A stretch of DNA of 64,000 nt, from the NCBI RefSeq assembly GCF_002843605.1, contig NZ_CP025263.1:6058501-6122500 (forward strand), given 5' to 3'. The notes beneath the pieces were generated by a model. That model was not told where the DNA came from. It did not search any database and saw only the letters and a program-made list of their open reading frames with translations. A program made the translations under genes and the position numbers. Below, piece by piece: positions 39,075 to 56,821 of the stretch. The stretch is from Pseudomonas sp. S09G 359 (GTDB lineage Bacteria; Pseudomonadota; Gammaproteobacteria; Pseudomonadales; Pseudomonadaceae). Positions within the stretch are counted from its first letter, which is position 1. Each line of letters opens with the position of its first letter.

Positions 39075-39487
39075 CACATCACCGTCCGTTTAACAAAGGC
39101 GGTGGCGAGCGGCAGCTTTGCAGCAGCCAGGGCAAAAGCCTCACGCGCCAGCTCTTCAGTTACACCCTCGATTTCATACAGGACTTTGCCTGGCTGAATC
39201 TGGGCTACCCAGTATTCCACGTTACCCTTACCTTTACCCATCCGAACCTCGAGAGGCTTTTTGGAGATCGGCTTGTCCGGGAATACACGGATCCAGATCT
39301 TGCCGCCACGTTTAACGTGACGGGTCAGTGCACGACGCGCTGACTCGATCTGACGAGCGGTGAGACGACCACGAGCTACAGACTTCAGCGCGAACTCGCC
39401 GAAGCTGACTTTGCTACCGCGCTGAGCCAGACCACGGTTGTGGCCTGTCATCTGCTTGCGGAACTTCGTACGCTTTGGTTGCAACAT
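39074..39487 (-). CDS. rplP: 50S ribosomal protein L16
   Basis: The protein has 137 residues, [20 protein letters not shown] at the start, with the conserved [20 protein letters not shown] block that contacts A-site tRNA. It shares one base with rpmC. Confidence 0.98.
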
Positions 39488-39499
39488 TTGGCGTACCCC

Positions 39500-40186
39500 T
39501 TACTTAGCAGCTTTTTTACGAGGCGCTGGTGCTTGTGGTTTCAGTTCTTCTTGGCGACCACCAATTACTTCGCCTTTGAAGATCCAAACCTTTACACCGA
39601 TCACACCGTAAGTGGTGTGAGCTTCGTAGTTGGCATAGTCGATGTCGGCACGCAGGGTGTGCAGTGGCACACGACCTTCGCGATACCATTCAGTACGTGC
39701 GATTTCAGCACCGCCGAGACGACCGCTCACTTGGATTTTGATGCCTTTGGCACCAATGCGCATGGCGTTCTGTACGGCGCGCTTCATAGCGCGACGGAAC
39801 ATTACGCGACGCTCCAGCTGCTGAGCTACGCTCTGCGCAACCAGCATACCGTCGAGCTCCGGCTTACGGATCTCTTCGATATTGATGTGCACAGGCACAC
39901 CCATTTGCTTGGTCAGGTCCTGACGCAGTTTCTCAACATCTTCACCTTTCTTCCCGATAACGATACCTGGACGAGCGGTGTGGATGGTGATACGTGCAGT
40001 TTGCGCCGGACGATGGATATCGATACGGCTTACGGACGCGCTTTTTAGTTTGTCTTGGAGATACTCACGCACCTTCAGATCAGCGAACAAGTAGTCCGCA
40101 TAAGTCCGACCGTCTGCGTACCAGACGGAGGTGTGCTCCTTGACGATTCCCAGGCGAATGCCAATGGGATGTACTTTCTGACCCAT
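39500..40186 (-). CDS. rpsC: 30S ribosomal protein S3
   Basis: The protein has 228 residues, [20 protein letters not shown] at the start, then a KH type-2 domain with the [11 protein letters not shown] loop. It helps form the mRNA entry helicase with S4 and S5. The start at 40186 is the conserved one; the frame is open further upstream into rplV. Confidence 0.98.
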
Positions 40187-40199
40187 CTCTTCGACTCCG

Positions 40200-40532
40200 T
40201 TACTTGTCAGCAACCTTGACAGTGATATGGCAAGACCGCTTGACGATGCGATCAGCACGGCCTTTGGCACGTGGCATGATGCGCTTCAGCGAACGCCCTT
40301 CGTTGACGAAAACGGTGCTGACCTTCAGGTCATCAACGTCTGCGCCTTCGTTATGCTCGGCGTTGGCTACGGCCGACTCCAGCACTTTCTTCATGATCTC
40401 GGCGGCTTTCTTACTGCTGAAAGCCAACAGGTTGAGCGCTTCGCCCACCTTCTTCCCGCGGATCTGGTCGGCGACCAAGCGGGCTTTCTGGGCGGAGATT
40501 CGAGCGCCCGACAACTTAGCGGCTACTTCCAT
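40200..40532 (-). CDS. rplV: 50S ribosomal protein L22
   Basis: The protein has 110 residues. The beta-hairpin region [20 protein letters not shown] lines the exit tunnel near the macrolide site and looks wild-type. It lies between rpsS and rpsC. Confidence 0.98.
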
Positions 40533-40543
40533 TTCCTAACCCC

Positions 40544-40819
40544 TTAACGCTTGGCTTTCTTGTCTGCCACGTGCCCACGATAAGTGCGGGTACCGGCAAA
40601 CTCGCCCAGTTTGTGGCCAACCATGTCTTCGTTCACGAGAACTGGGACGTGCAGACGACCGTTGTGTACAGCGATGGTCAAACCGACCATTTGTGGCAGG
40701 ATCATCGAACGACGCGACCAGGTCTTAACTGGTTTGCGATCGTTCTTTTCCGCCGCCACTTCGATCTTCTTCAGTAGGTGAAGATCAATAAAAGGACCTT
40801 TTTTCAGAGAACGTGGCAC
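40544..40819 (-). CDS. rpsS: 30S ribosomal protein S19
   Basis: The protein has 91 residues, [20 protein letters not shown] at the start and [20 protein letters not shown] at the end. It lies in the head of the small subunit. Confidence 0.98.
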   Translation of the reverse strand: MPRSLKKGPFIDLHLLKKIEVAAEKNDRKPVKTWSRRSMILPQMVGLTIAVHNGRLHVPVLVNEDMVGHKLGEFAGTRTYRGHVADKKAKR

Positions 40820-40835
40820 TGTCGTATCCCTCTAT

Positions 40836-41660
40836 TTACTTGCGACGACGGACGATCATTTTGTCGGTACGCTTATTACCACGAGTCTTCGCGCCCTTAG
40901 TCGGGAAGCCCCATGGCGATACCGGATGACGACCACCAGAGGTACGACCTTCACCACCACCGTGTGGGTGGTCAACCGGGTTCATGGCAACACCACGAAC
41001 GGTTGGGCGAACGCCACGCCAGCGTTTGGCACCAGCTTTACCCAGCGAACGCAGGCTGTGCTCGGAGTTCGAGACTTCACCCAGGGTCGCGCGGCATTCA
41101 GCCAGCACTTTACGCATCTCACCAGAACGCAGACGCAGGGTCACGTAGACACCTTCACGAGCGATCAGCTGAGCCGAAGCACCAGCGGAACGAGCGATTT
41201 GCGCGCCTTTACCTGGCTTCAATTCGATGCCGTGTACGGTGCTACCAACTGGAATGTTACGCAGTTGCAGAGCGTTGCCCGGCTTGATCGGTGCCAGGGC
41301 ACCTGCGATCAGCTGGTCGCCAGCACTCACGCCTTTAGGGGCGATGATGTAGCGACGCTCGCCATCTGCGTACAGCAGCAGAGCGATGTGAGCAGTACGG
41401 TTTGGATCGTATTCGATACGCTCGACAGTGGCAGAGATGCCATCTTTGTCGTTGCGACGGAAGTCGACCAGACGATAATGCTGCTTATGGCCACCACCGA
41501 TGTGACGAGTGGTAATACGACCATTGTTGTTACGACCACCAGTCTTCGATTTTTTCTCGAGCAGCGGTGCGTGAGGAGCGCCTTTATGGAGCTCCTGGTT
41601 GACCACCTTGACCACAAAACGGCGGCCAGGGGAAGTCGGTTTGCATTTAACGATTGCCAT
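40836..41660 (-). CDS. rplB: 50S ribosomal protein L2
   Basis: The protein has 274 residues, with the conserved [20 protein letters not shown] segment containing the functionally key His. It is essential for subunit joining and peptidyl-transferase centre structure. Confidence 0.98.
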   Translation of the reverse strand: MAIVKCKPTSPGRRFVVKVVNQELHKGAPHAPLLEKKSKTGGRNNNGRITTRHIGGGHKQHYRLVDFRRNDKDGISATVERIEYDPNRTAHIALLLYADGERRYIIAPKGVSAGDQLIAGALAPIKPGNALQLRNIPVGSTVHGIELKPGKGAQIARSAGASAQLIAREGVYVTLRLRSGEMRKVLAECRATLGEVSNSEHSLRSLGKAGAKRWRGVRPTVRGVAMNPVDHPHGGGEGRTSGGRHPVSPWGFPTKGAKTRGNKRTDKMIVRRRK

Positions 41661-41674
41661 GATGCACCCCTTCC

Positions 41675-41974
41675 TTACTCAGCACTGCTGCTGAAATCGA
41701 GATCTTGGCCTGGCTGAAGGGAGATAACTGCCTTCTTCCAGTCATTACGCTTGCCCAGACCGCGAGCAGTGCGCTTGCTCTTACCCAGAACATTCAGGGT
41801 AGTAACACGCTCTACTTTCACGCTGAACAGGCTTTCGACGGCCTTCTTGATTTCCAGCTTGGTTGCGTCAGTTGCAACCTTGAAAACGAACTGGCCTTTC
41901 TTGTCAGCCAGAACCGTAGCCTTTTCGGAAACGTGCGGGCCAAGCAGAACTTTAAATACGCGTTCCTGGTTCAT
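41675..41974 (-). CDS. rplW: 50S ribosomal protein L23
   Basis: This 99-residue protein starts [20 protein letters not shown]. It is the docking site for trigger factor and SRP at the tunnel exit. It overlaps rplD by 4 bases. Confidence 0.98.
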
Positions 41975-42573
41975 CCCAGCAGCTCCTCGAATTTCTTCAC
42001 GGCCGACACGGTGATCAACACCTTGTCGTATGCGATCAGACTAACTGGATCGGAACCTTGCACGTCACGTACATCAACGTGTGGCAGGTTGCGAGCAGCC
42101 AGGTACAGGTTCTGATCAACAGCTTCCGACACGATCAAAACGTCGGTCAGGCTCATGTTGTTCAGTTTGCCCAGCAGATCTTTGGTTTTGGGACTTTCAA
42201 CAGCGAAGTCTTGAACCACGACCAGACGGTCGGTACGCACGAGTTCAGCAAGGATGGAGCGCAGAGCTGCGCGGTACATCTTCTTGTTGAGCTTCTGCGA
42301 GTGATCCTGTGGACGAGCTGCGAAAGTGGTACCGCCGCCGCGCCAGATTGGGCTACGGATAGTACCGGCACGAGCACGGCCAGTACCTTTCTGACGCCAA
42401 GGGCGCTTACCGCCACCACGAACGTCGGAACGGGTCTTTTGCTGCTTGCTACCTTGACGGCCGCCGGCCATGTAGGCCACGACTGCTTGGTGAACCAGCG
42501 TCTCGTTGAACTCGCCGCCAAACGTCAGTTCGGAAACTTCGATCGCTTGAGCGTCATTTACATTTAATTGCAT
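41971..42573 (-). CDS. rplD: 50S ribosomal protein L4
   Basis: The protein has 200 residues. The extended tunnel loop [20 protein letters not shown] looks wild-type. In E. coli L4 also represses the S10 operon; similar control is possible here but is not visible in this sequence. Confidence 0.98.
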
Positions 42574-42585
42574 GTCAGCTTCCCC

Positions 42586-43221
42586 TTAACCGCGAGCCTT
42601 GGCCGCTGGACGTACAACCAGGTTGCCGCCAGTAGCGCCAGGAACAGCACCCTTGACCAACAACAGATTGCGTTCAGCGTCGACGCGCACTACTTCGAGG
42701 GACTGCACGGTCACGCGCTCAGCGCCCATATGACCGGACATTTTTTTGCCCTTGAATACACGACCAGGAGTCTGGCACTGGCCAATAGAGCCCGGGACGC
42801 GGTGGGAAACGGAGTTACCGTGAGTGTTGTCTTGGCCACGGAAATTCCAACGCTTGATCGTACCCTGGAAGCCTTTACCCTTGGACTGACCGGTTACATC
42901 AACCAGTTGACCAGCGGCGAAGATTTCAGCGTTGATCAGATCGCCAGCCTGGTAGTCGCCGTCTTCGAGACGGAACTCCATAACAGTGCGACCAGCTGCA
43001 ACGTTTGCTTTAGCGAAGTGACCTGCTTGAGCAGCAGTCACGCGCGAAGCACGACGCTCGCCGACAGTGACTTGCACTGCACGATAGCCATCGGTCTCTT
43101 CAGTTTTGAACTGGGTGACGCGATTCGGTTCGATCTCAATGACCGTGACCGGAATGGAGACACCTTCTTCGGTGAAAATACGGGTCATACCGCATTTACG
43201 ACCGACTACACCAATAGTCAT
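42586..43221 (-). CDS. rplC: 50S ribosomal protein L3
   Basis: The protein has 211 residues, [20 protein letters not shown] at the start, with the [20 protein letters not shown] loop whose Gln is methylated by PrmB in E. coli. The start at 43221 is the conserved one. Confidence 0.98.
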   Translation of the reverse strand: MTIGVVGRKCGMTRIFTEEGVSIPVTVIEIEPNRVTQFKTEETDGYRAVQVTVGERRASRVTAAQAGHFAKANVAAGRTVMEFRLEDGDYQAGDLINAEIFAAGQLVDVTGQSKGKGFQGTIKRWNFRGQDNTHGNSVSHRVPGSIGQCQTPGRVFKGKKMSGHMGAERVTVQSLEVVRVDAERNLLLVKGAVPGATGGNLVVRPAAKARG

Positions 43222-43302
43222 GTTGTAAACCTCATGAGTGTACGGGGCTTTCACCCGCTATGGCCGCCCATTTCAGAGCGTTACACGACTAAGACCCAAG
43301 TC

Positions 43303-43614
43303 TTAGCCGAGGCTGATCTGTACTTCCACACCGGCCGCCAGATCGAGCTTCATAAGTGCATCAACGGTTTTATCCGTTGGCTGGACGATGTCCAGTACGC
43401 GCTTATGAGTACGGATCTCGTACTGGTCACGCGCGTCTTTGTTGACGTGCGGGGAGACCAGAACGGTGAACCGCTCTTTACGGGTAGGCAGTGGAATTGG
43501 ACCACGCACTTGAGCACCAGTACGTTTCGCGGTTTCCACGATTTCCTGGGTGGATTGGTCGATCAGGCGATGGTCAAAAGCCTTCAACCTGATACGGATT
43601 TGCTGATTTTGCAT
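43303..43614 (-). CDS. rpsJ: 30S ribosomal protein S10 (NusE)
   Basis: The protein has 103 residues, [20 protein letters not shown] at the start. It is a ribosomal protein and also a NusB partner in transcription antitermination. It is the first gene of the S10 operon with its own promoter ~65 bases upstream. Confidence 0.98.
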
Positions 43615-43676
43615 TGGATTTCAGACTCCGGCTGCTATTCCCAGCGAGCGCAATACGCCCGTTAAAAGGAGGCGCA

Positions 43677-43705
43677 ATTCTATAGACGGCCCTGATAGGT
43701 GTCAA
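43677..43705 (-). promoter_or_regulatory. Sigma70 promoter for the S10 operon
   Basis: Read leftward, the site is TTGACA (43705-43700), a 17-base spacer and TAGAAT (43682-43677). It lies just past the tuf terminator and before rpsJ. Confidence 0.8.
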
Positions 43706-43711
43706 CCCAAT

Positions 43712-43742
43712 AAAAAAGGCCCCCGCTGAGCGGGGGCCTTTT
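43712..43742 (-). terminator. Terminator after tuf
   Basis: The stem aaaggcccccgc / gcgggggccttt with a tga(g) loop is followed by a TTTT run read leftward. It separates the str operon from the S10 promoter. Confidence 0.9.
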
Positions 43743-43773
43743 CAAAACATCAGAGCTATCTCAGAAGAGATAA

Positions 43774-44967
43774 TTACTCGATGATTTTAGCTACAACGCC
43801 AGCACCAACGGTACGGCCGCCTTCACGGATTGCGAAACGCAGACCGTCTTCCATAGCGATGGTTTTGATCAGGGTGACAACCATTTTGATGTTGTCGCCT
43901 GGCATTACCATTTCTACGCCTTCCGGCAGTTCGCAGTTACCGGTTACGTCGGTAGTACGGAAGTAGAACTGTGGACGGTAGCCTTTGAAGAACGGAGTGT
44001 GACGACCGCCTTCTTCTTTGCTCAGCACGTACACTTCAGCTTCGAACTTGGTGTGCGGCTTAACCGAACCTGGCTTAACCAGAACCTGGCCACGCTCAAC
44101 GTCGTCACGCTTGGTACCACGCAGCAGAACGCCGCAGTTCTCGCCAGCACGACCTTCGTCGAGCAGCTTACGGAACATTTCAACACCGGTGCAGGTGGTG
44201 ACGGTAGTGTCACGCAGACCAACGATTTCCAGTGGATCTTGAACCTTAACGATACCGCGCTCGATACGACCAGTTACAACAGTACCGCGACCGGAGATCG
44301 AGAATACGTCTTCGATTGGCATCAGGAACGGCTTGTCGATAACACGGACTGGATCTGGGATGTAGCTGTCCAGAGTCTCAACCAGTTTACGAACGGACGT
44401 GGTGCCCATTTCGTTGTCGTCTTTGCCTTCCAGAGCCATACGAGCAGAACCGATGATGATCGGAGTGTCGTCACCTGGGAAGTCGTAAGTGCTCAGCAGA
44501 TCGCGCACTTCCATCTCAACCAGTTCCAGCAGCTCAGCGTCGTCTACCAGGTCAGCCTTGTTCAGGTAAACCACGATGTACGGAACGCCTACCTGACGGG
44601 ACAGCAGGATGTGCTCACGGGTTTGTGGCATCGGACCATCAGCGGCCGAGCAAACCAGGATTGCGCCGTCCATCTGGGCAGCACCGGTGATCATGTTCTT
44701 CACATAGTCAGCGTGACCTGGGCAGTCAACGTGAGCGTAGTGACGGATCAGCGAGTTGTATTCAACGTGCGCGGTGTTGATGGTGATACCACGAGCTTTC
44801 TCTTCTGGAGCGCTGTCGATTTTATCGAAATCAACGATTGCGGAACCGAAAACTTCGGAGCAAACGCGAGTCAGAGCTGCGGTCAGAGTGGTTTTACCGT
44901 GGTCAACGTGACCGATGGTGCCAACGTTGACGTGCGGTAGGGAACGATCAAATTTTTCTTTAGCCAC
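43774..44967 (-). CDS. tuf: Elongation factor Tu
   Basis: The protein has 397 residues. The G motifs are GHVDHGKT (P-loop), DCPGHADY and NKAD. It delivers aminoacyl-tRNA to the ribosome. It is the last gene of the str operon and the only tuf gene seen in this window. Confidence 0.98.
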   Translation of the reverse strand: MAKEKFDRSLPHVNVGTIGHVDHGKTTLTAALTRVCSEVFGSAIVDFDKIDSAPEEKARGITINTAHVEYNSLIRHYAHVDCPGHADYVKNMITGAAQMDGAILVCSAADGPMPQTREHILLSRQVGVPYIVVYLNKADLVDDAELLELVEMEVRDLLSTYDFPGDDTPIIIGSARMALEGKDDNEMGTTSVRKLVETLDSYIPDPVRVIDKPFLMPIEDVFSISGRGTVVTGRIERGIVKVQDPLEIVGLRDTTVTTCTGVEMFRKLLDEGRAGENCGVLLRGTKRDDVERGQVLVKPGSVKPHTKFEAEVYVLSKEEGGRHTPFFKGYRPQFYFRTTDVTGNCELPEGVEMVMPGDNIKMVVTLIKTIAMEDGLRFAIREGGRTVGAGVVAKIIE

Positions 44968-44997
44968 GACAATTAACTCCTTGCCTAAAGGACTGAA

Positions 44998-47103
44998 TCA
45001 GCCTTGTTTTTTGGATACAGTTTCAGCGATGTGCGCCGGAGCTGTGTTGTATTTTTTGAATTCCATAGAGTAGCTTGCGCGACCCTGGGACATGGAGCGA
45101 ACGTCGGTCGCATAACCGAACATCTCACCCAACGGAACCTCGGCGCGAATCACTTTGCCGGAAACCGTGTCTTCCATACCCAAGATCATGCCGCGACGAC
45201 GGTTAAGGTCGCCCATGACATCACCCATATAGTCTTCAGGTGTAACAACTTCTACCGCCATGATTGGCTCAAGCAACTCACCACCGCCCTTCTGGGCCAG
45301 TTGCTTGGTAGCCATGGAAGCAGCCACCTTAAACGCCATCTCGTTGGAGTCGACGTCGTGGTAAGAACCGTCAAAAACGGTTGCTTTCAGGCCGATCAGC
45401 GGATAGCCGGCAACAACACCGTTCTTCATCTGCTCTTCGATACCCTTCTGGATAGCAGGGATGTATTCCTTAGGAACAACACCACCTACTACTTCGTTCA
45501 CGAATTGCAGACCTTCCTGACCTTCGTCAGCAGGAGCAAAACGGATCCAGCAGTGACCGAACTGACCACGACCGCCGGACTGACGAACGAACTTGCCTTC
45601 GATTTCACAGTTCTTCGTGATGCGCTCACGATAGGAAACCTGAGGCTTACCGATGTTGGCTTCGACGTTGAACTCACGGCGCATCCGGTCAACCAGGATG
45701 TCCAGGTGCAGCTCGCCCATGCCAGAGATGATCGTTTGACCAGTCTCTTCATCAGTCTTAACGCGGAAAGATGGATCTTCCTGAGCAAGTTTGCCCAGAG
45801 CGATACCCATTTTTTCCTGGTCATCCTTGGTCTTAGGCTCTACGGCAACCGAAATAACCGGCTCCGGGAAGTCCATGCGAACCAGGATGATTGGCTTAGC
45901 AGCGTCGCACAAGGTTTCACCAGTGGTGACGTCCTTCATGCCGATCAGGGCCGCGATGTCGCCAGCGCGTACTTCCTTGATCTCTTCACGGGCGTTTGCG
46001 TGCATTTGCACCATACGGCCCACGCGCTCTTTCTTACCCTTGACCGAGTTGATCACGCCGTCGCCGGAGGCCAACACGCCCGAGTAAACGCGGACGAAAG
46101 TCAGGGTACCCACGAATGGGTCGGTAGCGATCTTGAACGCCAGGGCCGAGAACGGCTCGCTGTCGTCTGCGTGACGCTCCATTTCTTCTTCCTCGTTATC
46201 AGGGTTGGAACCCTTGATAGCAGGAATGTCGGTTGGAGCAGGCAGGTAGTCGATCACAGCATCGAGAACCAGGGGAACGCCCTTGTTCTTGAACGAGGAA
46301 CCGCAAACAGCCAAGACGATCTCACCAGCGATAGTACGCTGACGCAGAGCGGCCTTGATTTCCACGTTGGTGAGTTCTTCACCTTCGAGGTACTTGTTCA
46401 TCAGCTCTTCGCTGGCTTCGGCCGCAGCCTCAACCATGTTGTTACGCCACTCGTCAGCCAGTTCTTGCAGCTCAGCCGGGATAGGCTTGCGAACAGGAAC
46501 CATACCTTTGTCAGCGTCATTCCAGTAAACAGCTTCCATGGTCAGCAGATCGATCTGGCCTTGGAAGTTGTCTTCGGAACCGATAGCCAATTGGATTGGC
46601 ACCGGAGTGTGACCCAGACGCTGCTTGATCTGACCGATCACGCGCAGGAAGTTGGCACCAGCACGGTCCATCTTGTTTACGTAAACAAGACGTGGAACGC
46701 CGTACTTGTTGGCTTGACGCCATACGGTTTCCGACTGAGGCTCAACACCCGAGGTACCGCAGAACACAACGACAGCGCCGTCGAGTACGCGCAGGGAACG
46801 TTCAACTTCAATGGTGAAGTCTACGTGGCCCGGGGTATCGATTACGTTGAAGCGGTGCTCGTCTTTGTACTGCTTCTCGGAACCTTTCCAGAAGGCGGTA
46901 ATAGCAGCAGAAGTAATGGTAATACCACGCTCCTGCTCCTGAACCATCCAGTCTGTGGTCGCGGCGCCGTCATGCACCTCGCCCATTTTGTGACTTTTGC
47001 CGGTGTAAAACAGTACGCGCTCGGTGGTGGTGGTTTTACCAGCATCCACGTGAGCGACGATACCGATGTTACGGTAGCGGCTAATCGGAGTAGTACGAGC
47101 CAT
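44998..47103 (-). CDS. fusA: Elongation factor G
   Basis: The protein has 701 residues. The G domain ([29 protein letters not shown]) and domains II-V are intact. It catalyses translocation and, with RRF, ribosome recycling. It lies between rpsG and tuf, the usual str order. Confidence 0.98.
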   Translation of the reverse strand: MARTTPISRYRNIGIVAHVDAGKTTTTERVLFYTGKSHKMGEVHDGAATTDWMVQEQERGITITSAAITAFWKGSEKQYKDEHRFNVIDTPGHVDFTIEVERSLRVLDGAVVVFCGTSGVEPQSETVWRQANKYGVPRLVYVNKMDRAGANFLRVIGQIKQRLGHTPVPIQLAIGSEDNFQGQIDLLTMEAVYWNDADKGMVPVRKPIPAELQELADEWRNNMVEAAAEASEELMNKYLEGEELTNVEIKAALRQRTIAGEIVLAVCGSSFKNKGVPLVLDAVIDYLPAPTDIPAIKGSNPDNEEEEMERHADDSEPFSALAFKIATDPFVGTLTFVRVYSGVLASGDGVINSVKGKKERVGRMVQMHANAREEIKEVRAGDIAALIGMKDVTTGETLCDAAKPIILVRMDFPEPVISVAVEPKTKDDQEKMGIALGKLAQEDPSFRVKTDEETGQTIISGMGELHLDILVDRMRREFNVEANIGKPQVSYRERITKNCEIEGKFVRQSGGRGQFGHCWIRFAPADEGQEGLQFVNEVVGGVVPKEYIPAIQKGIEEQMKNGVVAGYPLIGLKATVFDGSYHDVDSNEMAFKVAASMATKQLAQKGGGELLEPIMAVEVVTPEDYMGDVMGDLNRRRGMILGMEDTVSGKVIRAEVPLGEMFGYATDVRSMSQGRASYSMEFKKYNTAPAHIAETVSKKQG

Positions 47104-47133
47104 AAAGCCCTCGCAAAATTAGTGAAGCTAGAA

Positions 47134-47625
<492 letters not shown>

Positions 47626-47722
47626 TCAGGTTCGCTCGGAATCGGTGCCCTTTCGGGACGCCTCCGACCTTACTCTTATCGACTCAGAAAATAAGATGAT
47701 TCAGTTTTACAAAAAGCCGCTA

Positions 47723-48094
47723 CTACTTAGGCTTCTTGGTACCGTACTTCGAACGACCCTGGTTACGACCTTTAACGCCGGAAGTATCCAAGGAGCCGCG
47801 TACGGTGTGGTAACGAACACCTGGCAAGTCTTTTACACGACCGCCGCGGATCAGTACCACGCTGTGCTCTTGCAGGTTGTGACCTTCACCACCGATGTAC
47901 GAGGAAACCTCGAAACCGTTGGTCAGGCGCACACGGCATACTTTACGCAGTGCCGAGTTAGGTTTTTTCGGCGTGGTGGTATACACACGGGTGCATACGC
48001 CACGACGTTGCGGGCAGTTCTGCAGCGCAGGTACGTCGGATTTCTCGACGATACGCTTACGCGGCTGACGTACCAGCTGGTTGATAGTTGCCAT
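47723..48094 (-). CDS. rpsL: 30S ribosomal protein S12
   Basis: The protein has 123 residues. The decoding loops [14 protein letters not shown] and [16 protein letters not shown] keep Lys43 and Lys88, the wild-type residues at the main streptomycin-resistance positions. It is the first gene of the str operon. Confidence 0.98.
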   Translation of the reverse strand: MATINQLVRQPRKRIVEKSDVPALQNCPQRRGVCTRVYTTTPKKPNSALRKVCRVRLTNGFEVSSYIGGEGHNLQEHSVVLIRGGRVKDLPGVRYHTVRGSLDTSGVKGRNQGRSKYGTKKPK

Positions 48095-48185
48095 CTACTA
48101 GCTCCACTGTTGTCTTGCGACGCTATTGTCTTGCAAGAAAAGCAAAATGGCAGGAACGAATTCCCGCCAAATTTAGGGGTACAAG

Positions 48186-48214
48186 AGTCTAAAGAGGATC
48201 TTGTCCCCAGTCAA
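48186..48214 (-). promoter_or_regulatory. Sigma70-like promoter for the str operon
   Basis: Read leftward, the site is TTGACT (48214-48209), a 17-base spacer and TAGACT (48191-48186), ~92 bases before the rpsL start. It lies in the 216-base rpoC-rpsL gap. Confidence 0.7.
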
Positions 48215-48310
48215 GGCAAGGCCCCGACCTCCCCTCTCATCGAACCGCGGCAAAACTGCCTCGATCCGACGAATGGGGCTGCCAGGGCCCGGACTTATCT
48301 ACTGCAGAAC

Positions 48311-51300
48311 TCAGTTACCGCTTGAGTTCAGTGCTTCGGTCAGTGCAGCTTCCACTTCACTGGCGCTTACGCGCAGCGGCTTGTCTGCATCACGGCGGCG
48401 CTTACGCTCGCTGTGGTAAGCCAAACCGGTACCGGCCGGGATCAGACGACCCACGACCACGTTCTCTTTCAGGCCGCGCAGGTAATCGCGCTTGCCGGTT
48501 ACCGCTGCTTCGGTCAGTACGCGAGTGGTCTCCTGGAAGGAGGCCGCCGAGATGAACGACTCAGTGGACAACGACGCCTTGGTGATACCCAGCAGTACGC
48601 GAGTGAACTTGGAAACGAATTTCTCGTCGTTCGTCAGGCGCTCGTTTTCTACCAGTACGTGAGTCAGTTCCATCTGGTCGCCCTTGATGAAACTGGAATC
48701 GCCGGATTCAGCGATTTCAACTTTACGCAGCATCTGACGCAGGATGGTCTCGATGTGCTTATCGTTGATCTTCACGCCTTGCAGGCGGTAAACGTCCTGG
48801 ATCTCGTTAACGATGTACTTGGCCAGCGCACTCACACCCAGCAGACGCAGGATGTCGTGTGGATCGCTTGGGCCGTCGGAGATAACTTCGCCGCGGTTTA
48901 CCTGTTCGCCTTCGAAGACGTTCAGGTGACGCCACTTCGGAATCAGCTCTTCGTACGGGTCGGTACCGTCGTTCGGGGTAATGACCAGACGGCGCTTGCC
49001 CTTGGTCTCTTTACCGAATGCGATGGTGCCGCTGACTTCAGCCAGAATCGACGCTTCTTTCGGACGACGAGCTTCGAACAAGTCGGCAACACGCGGCAGA
49101 CCACCGGTGATGTCACGGGTCTTCGAAGTTTCTTGCGGGATACGCGCGATAACATCACCGATCGCGATCTTCGCACCATCCGCTACACCGACCAGGGCGT
49201 TGGCTGGCAGGAAGTACTGAGCGATTACGTCAGTGCCTGGCAGCAACAGATCCTTGCCGTTGTCATCGACCATCTTAACGGCAGGACGGATGTCTTTACC
49301 GGCAGCTGGACGATCTTTAGCGTCGAGTACTTCAATGTTGGTCATACCGGTCAATTCGTCAGTCTGACGCTTGATCGTGATGCCTTCTTCCATGCCCACG
49401 TAGGTCACGGTACCTTTCATTTCGGTAACGATTGGGTGAGTGTGCGGATCCCACTTGGCCACGATTGCGCCAGCGTCGACCTTGTCACCTTCTTTAACCG
49501 AAATCACGGCACCGTACGGCAGCTTGTAACGCTCGCGCTCACGACCGAAGTCATCAGCGATAGCCAGCTCACCGGAACGGGACACAGCAACCAGGTGGCC
49601 ATCCACTCGCTCAACGTGCTTCAGGTTGTGCAGACGGACGGTACCGCCATTCTTCACCTGAACGCTGTCAGCTGCGGAGGTCCGGCTTGCCGCACCACCG
49701 ATGTGGAACGTACGCATGGTCAGCTGGGTACCCGGCTCACCGATGGACTGGGCAGCGATAACGCCGACCGCTTCACCGATGTTCACCTGGTGACCACGAG
49801 CCAAGTCACGGCCGTAGCACTTGGCGCAAATGCCGTAGCGGGTTTCGCAGCTGATCGGCGAGCGAACAATCACTTCGTCGATGCTGTTGAGTTCGATGAA
49901 CTCGACCCACTTCTCGTCTACCAGGGTGCCGGCAGGAACGATAACTTCCTCGGTACCTGGCTTGAATACGTCACGGGCAATAACACGACCCAATACGCGC
50001 TCACCCAGCGGCTCTACAACGTCACCGCCTTCAATGTGCGGAGTCATCAGCAGGCCGTGCTCGGTGCCGCAATCGATCTCGGTTACAACCAGATCTTGTG
50101 CAACGTCTACCAGACGACGAGTCAGGTAACCGGAGTTAGCGGTTTTCAACGCGGTATCCGCAAGACCCTTACGAGCACCGTGAGTGGAGATGAAGTACTG
50201 AAGTACGCTCAAACCTTCACGGAAGTTCGCAGTAATCGGCGTTTCGATGATGGAACCGTCCGGCTTGGCCATCAGGCCACGCATACCGGCGAGCTGACGG
50301 ATCTGCGCAGCAGAACCCCGTGCGCCCGAGTCGGCCATCATGTACATCGAGTTGAAGGACTCCTGGTCAACTTCGTCGCCGTGGCGGTCGATGACTTTCT
50401 CTTTCGAGAGGTTGGCCATCATTGCCTTGGAAACTTCGTCGTTGGCCTTGGACCAAAGGTCGATCACTTTGTTGTACTTCTCGCCCTGTGTTACCAGGCC
50501 CGAGGCGTACTGGCTCTCGATCTCTTTCACTTCGTCAGTGGCAGCACTGATGATGCGGGCTTTTTCATCCGGGATAACGAAGTCGTTAACACCGATGGAA
50601 ACGCCGGAGATGGTCGAATAAGCAAAACCGGTGTACATCAACTGGTCAGCGAAGATCACGGTCTCTTTCAAACCAACCACGCGGTAGCACTGGTTGATCA
50701 GCTTGGAGATCGCCTTTTTCTTCATCGGCAAGTTGACGACGTCGTACGACAGACCTTTTGGCACAACTTGATACAGCAGCGCACGGCCGACAGTGGTGTC
50801 GACGATACGGGTGCCGCTCACGCTGCCGCCGTCACGGTCGTTGACGGTTTCGTTGATCCGCACTTTGACCTTGGCGTGCAGTGCGGCTTCGCCGGCACGG
50901 AACACACGGTCAACTTCTTGCAGGTCAGCGAACACACGACCTTCGCCTTTGGCGTTGATCGCTTCACGGGTCATGTAGTACAGACCCAATACAACGTCCT
51001 GCGACGGAACGATGATTGGCTCACCGTTGGCTGGCGACAGAATGTTGTTGGTCGACATCATCAACGCACGCGCTTCCAACTGGGCTTCCAGTGTCAGCGG
51101 TACGTGCACGGCCATTTGGTCGCCGTCGAAGTCGGCGTTGTACGCAGCACAGACCAGAGGGTGCAGCTGGATAGCCTTACCTTCGATCAGTACCGGTTCA
51201 AACGCCTGGATACCCAGACGGTGAAGGGTCGGTGCACGGTTGAGGAGAACCGGGTGTTCGCGAATCACTTCAGCGAGAACGTCCCAAACCTCTGGCAGTT

Positions 51301-52510
51301 CGCGCTCGACCATTTTCTTGGCCGCTTTGATGGTGGTCGCGAGACCGCGCATTTCCAGCTTGCCGAAGATGAACGGCTTGAACAGCTCGAGAGCCATCTT
51401 CTTAGGCAGACCGCACTGGTGCAGACGCAGGGTCGGGCCTACGGTAATTACCGAACGACCGGAGTAGTCAACACGCTTACCGAGCAAGTTCTGACGGAAA
51501 CGACCTTGCTTACCCTTGATCATGTCAGCCAGGGATTTCAGAGGACGCTTGTTCGAACCGGTGATAGCGCGGCCACGACGACCGTTGTCGAGCAAGGCAT
51601 CGACAGCTTCTTGCAACATACGCTTTTCGTTGCGCACGATGATGTCCGGAGCGGACAGATCAAGCAGGCGCTTCAAGCGGTTGTTACGGTTGATCACGCG
51701 GCGGTACAGGTCGTTGAGGTCGGACGTCGCGAAACGACCACCGTCCAACGGTACCAGCGGACGCAGGTCTGGCGGCAGAACCGGCAGAACGGTCAGCACC
51801 ATCCACTCTGGCAAGTTGCCGGAACCCTGGAAGGCTTCCATCAACTTCAGACGCTTGGACAGTTTCTTGATCTTGGTTTCGGAGTTGGTTTGCGGAATTT
51901 CTTCACGCAGACGGCCAATCTCGTGCTCCAGGTCGATAGCGTGCAGCAGTTCGCGGACAGCTTCGGCACCCATGCGGGCATCGAAATCGTCGCCGAACTC
52001 TTCCAGCGCTTCGAAGTACTGCTCGTCGTTCAGCAGCTGACCTTTTTCAAGGGTGGTCATGCCTGGATCGATAACGACATAGCTCTCGAAGTAGAGAACG
52101 CGTTCGATATCACGCAGGGTCATGTCCATCAGCAAGCCGATACGGGACGGCAGCGATTTCAGGAACCAGATGTGGGCAACCGGCGAAGCCAGTTCGATGT
52201 GCGCCATGCGCTCACGACGAACCTTGGCCAGTGCAACTTCAACGCCGCACTTCTCGCAGATCACACCACGGTGCTTCAAGCGCTTGTACTTACCGCACAG
52301 GCACTCGTAATCCTTTACCGGGCCAAAGATCTTGGCGCAGAACAGGCCGTCACGCTCAGGTTTGAACGTACGGTAGTTGATGGTTTCCGGCTTTTTAACT
52401 TCACCGAACGACCACGAACGGATCATCTCAGGCGATGCCAACCCAATACGGATGGCGTCGAACTCTTCGACTTGACCCTGGTTTTTCAGCAAATTCAGTA
52501 GGTCTTTCAA
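48311..52510 (-). CDS. rpoC: RNA polymerase subunit beta'
   Basis: The protein has 1399 residues. The zinc ribbon is [20 protein letters not shown], the catalytic Mg2+ loop is [13 protein letters not shown], and there are bridge-helix/trigger-loop regions and a second Cys4 zinc site ([16 protein letters not shown]). It is full length, 64 bases after rpoB. Confidence 0.98.
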   Translation of the reverse strand: MKDLLNLLKNQGQVEEFDAIRIGLASPEMIRSWSFGEVKKPETINYRTFKPERDGLFCAKIFGPVKDYECLCGKYKRLKHRGVICEKCGVEVALAKVRRERMAHIELASPVAHIWFLKSLPSRIGLLMDMTLRDIERVLYFESYVVIDPGMTTLEKGQLLNDEQYFEALEEFGDDFDARMGAEAVRELLHAIDLEHEIGRLREEIPQTNSETKIKKLSKRLKLMEAFQGSGNLPEWMVLTVLPVLPPDLRPLVPLDGGRFATSDLNDLYRRVINRNNRLKRLLDLSAPDIIVRNEKRMLQEAVDALLDNGRRGRAITGSNKRPLKSLADMIKGKQGRFRQNLLGKRVDYSGRSVITVGPTLRLHQCGLPKKMALELFKPFIFGKLEMRGLATTIKAAKKMVERELPEVWDVLAEVIREHPVLLNRAPTLHRLGIQAFEPVLIEGKAIQLHPLVCAAYNADFDGDQMAVHVPLTLEAQLEARALMMSTNNILSPANGEPIIVPSQDVVLGLYYMTREAINAKGEGRVFADLQEVDRVFRAGEAALHAKVKVRINETVNDRDGGSVSGTRIVDTTVGRALLYQVVPKGLSYDVVNLPMKKKAISKLINQCYRVVGLKETVIFADQLMYTGFAYSTISGVSIGVNDFVIPDEKARIISAATDEVKEIESQYASGLVTQGEKYNKVIDLWSKANDEVSKAMMANLSKEKVIDRHGDEVDQESFNSMYMMADSGARGSAAQIRQLAGMRGLMAKPDGSIIETPITANFREGLSVLQYFISTHGARKGLADTALKTANSGYLTRRLVDVAQDLVVTEIDCGTEHGLLMTPHIEGGDVVEPLGERVLGRVIARDVFKPGTEEVIVPAGTLVDEKWVEFIELNSIDEVIVRSPISCETRYGICAKCYGRDLARGHQVNIGEAVGVIAAQSIGEPGTQLTMRTFHIGGAASRTSAADSVQVKNGGTVRLHNLKHVERVDGHLVAVSRSGELAIADDFGRERERYKLPYGAVISVKEGDKVDAGAIVAKWDPHTHPIVTEMKGTVTYVGMEEGITIKRQTDELTGMTNIEVLDAKDRPAAGKDIRPAVKMVDDNGKDLLLPGTDVIAQYFLPANALVGVADGAKIAIGDVIARIPQETSKTRDITGGLPRVADLFEARRPKEASILAEVSGTIAFGKETKGKRRLVITPNDGTDPYEELIPKWRHLNVFEGEQVNRGEVISDGPSDPHDILRLLGVSALAKYIVNEIQDVYRLQGVKINDKHIETILRQMLRKVEIAESGDSSFIKGDQMELTHVLVENERLTNDEKFVSKFTRVLLGITKASLSTESFISAASFQETTRVLTEAAVTGKRDYLRGLKENVVVGRLIPAGTGLAYHSERKRRRDADKPLRVSASEVEAALTEALNSSGN

Positions 52511-52574
52511 GGCCTTTCCTCCTGGCGGAGCAGAGAGCGGGCTAAACAGCCCCGCTCTCGATTCGCGTCACGTG

Positions 52575-56648
<4,074 letters not shown>

Positions 56649-56792
56649 CAGCGTTCCCCAGCTTGGTCACCTGCTTGTTTGGCCCCTCCGACGGGAGCAG
56701 CCAGAAAATCTTGCAAACCCCATGGTTTGCACCACCGCATCGGGTGGCTACAGCGCGTTCATGGCGGCGACCGAGTCGGCAGCCAAGAACGG

Positions 56793-56821
56793 AAAAAGGC
56801 CGGTGGCAAGAGCCACCAGCC
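56793..56821 (-). terminator. Attenuator-like hairpin between rplL and rpoB
   Basis: Read leftward, the stem ggctggtggc / gccaccggcc with a TCTT loop is followed by TTTTT. An attenuator at this place lowers rpoBC relative to ribosomal protein expression in E. coli. Confidence 0.7.

Noticed and set aside
48413..52501. Long plus-strand open frame opposite rpoC
   Set aside because: Antisense shadow of rpoC with no family features.
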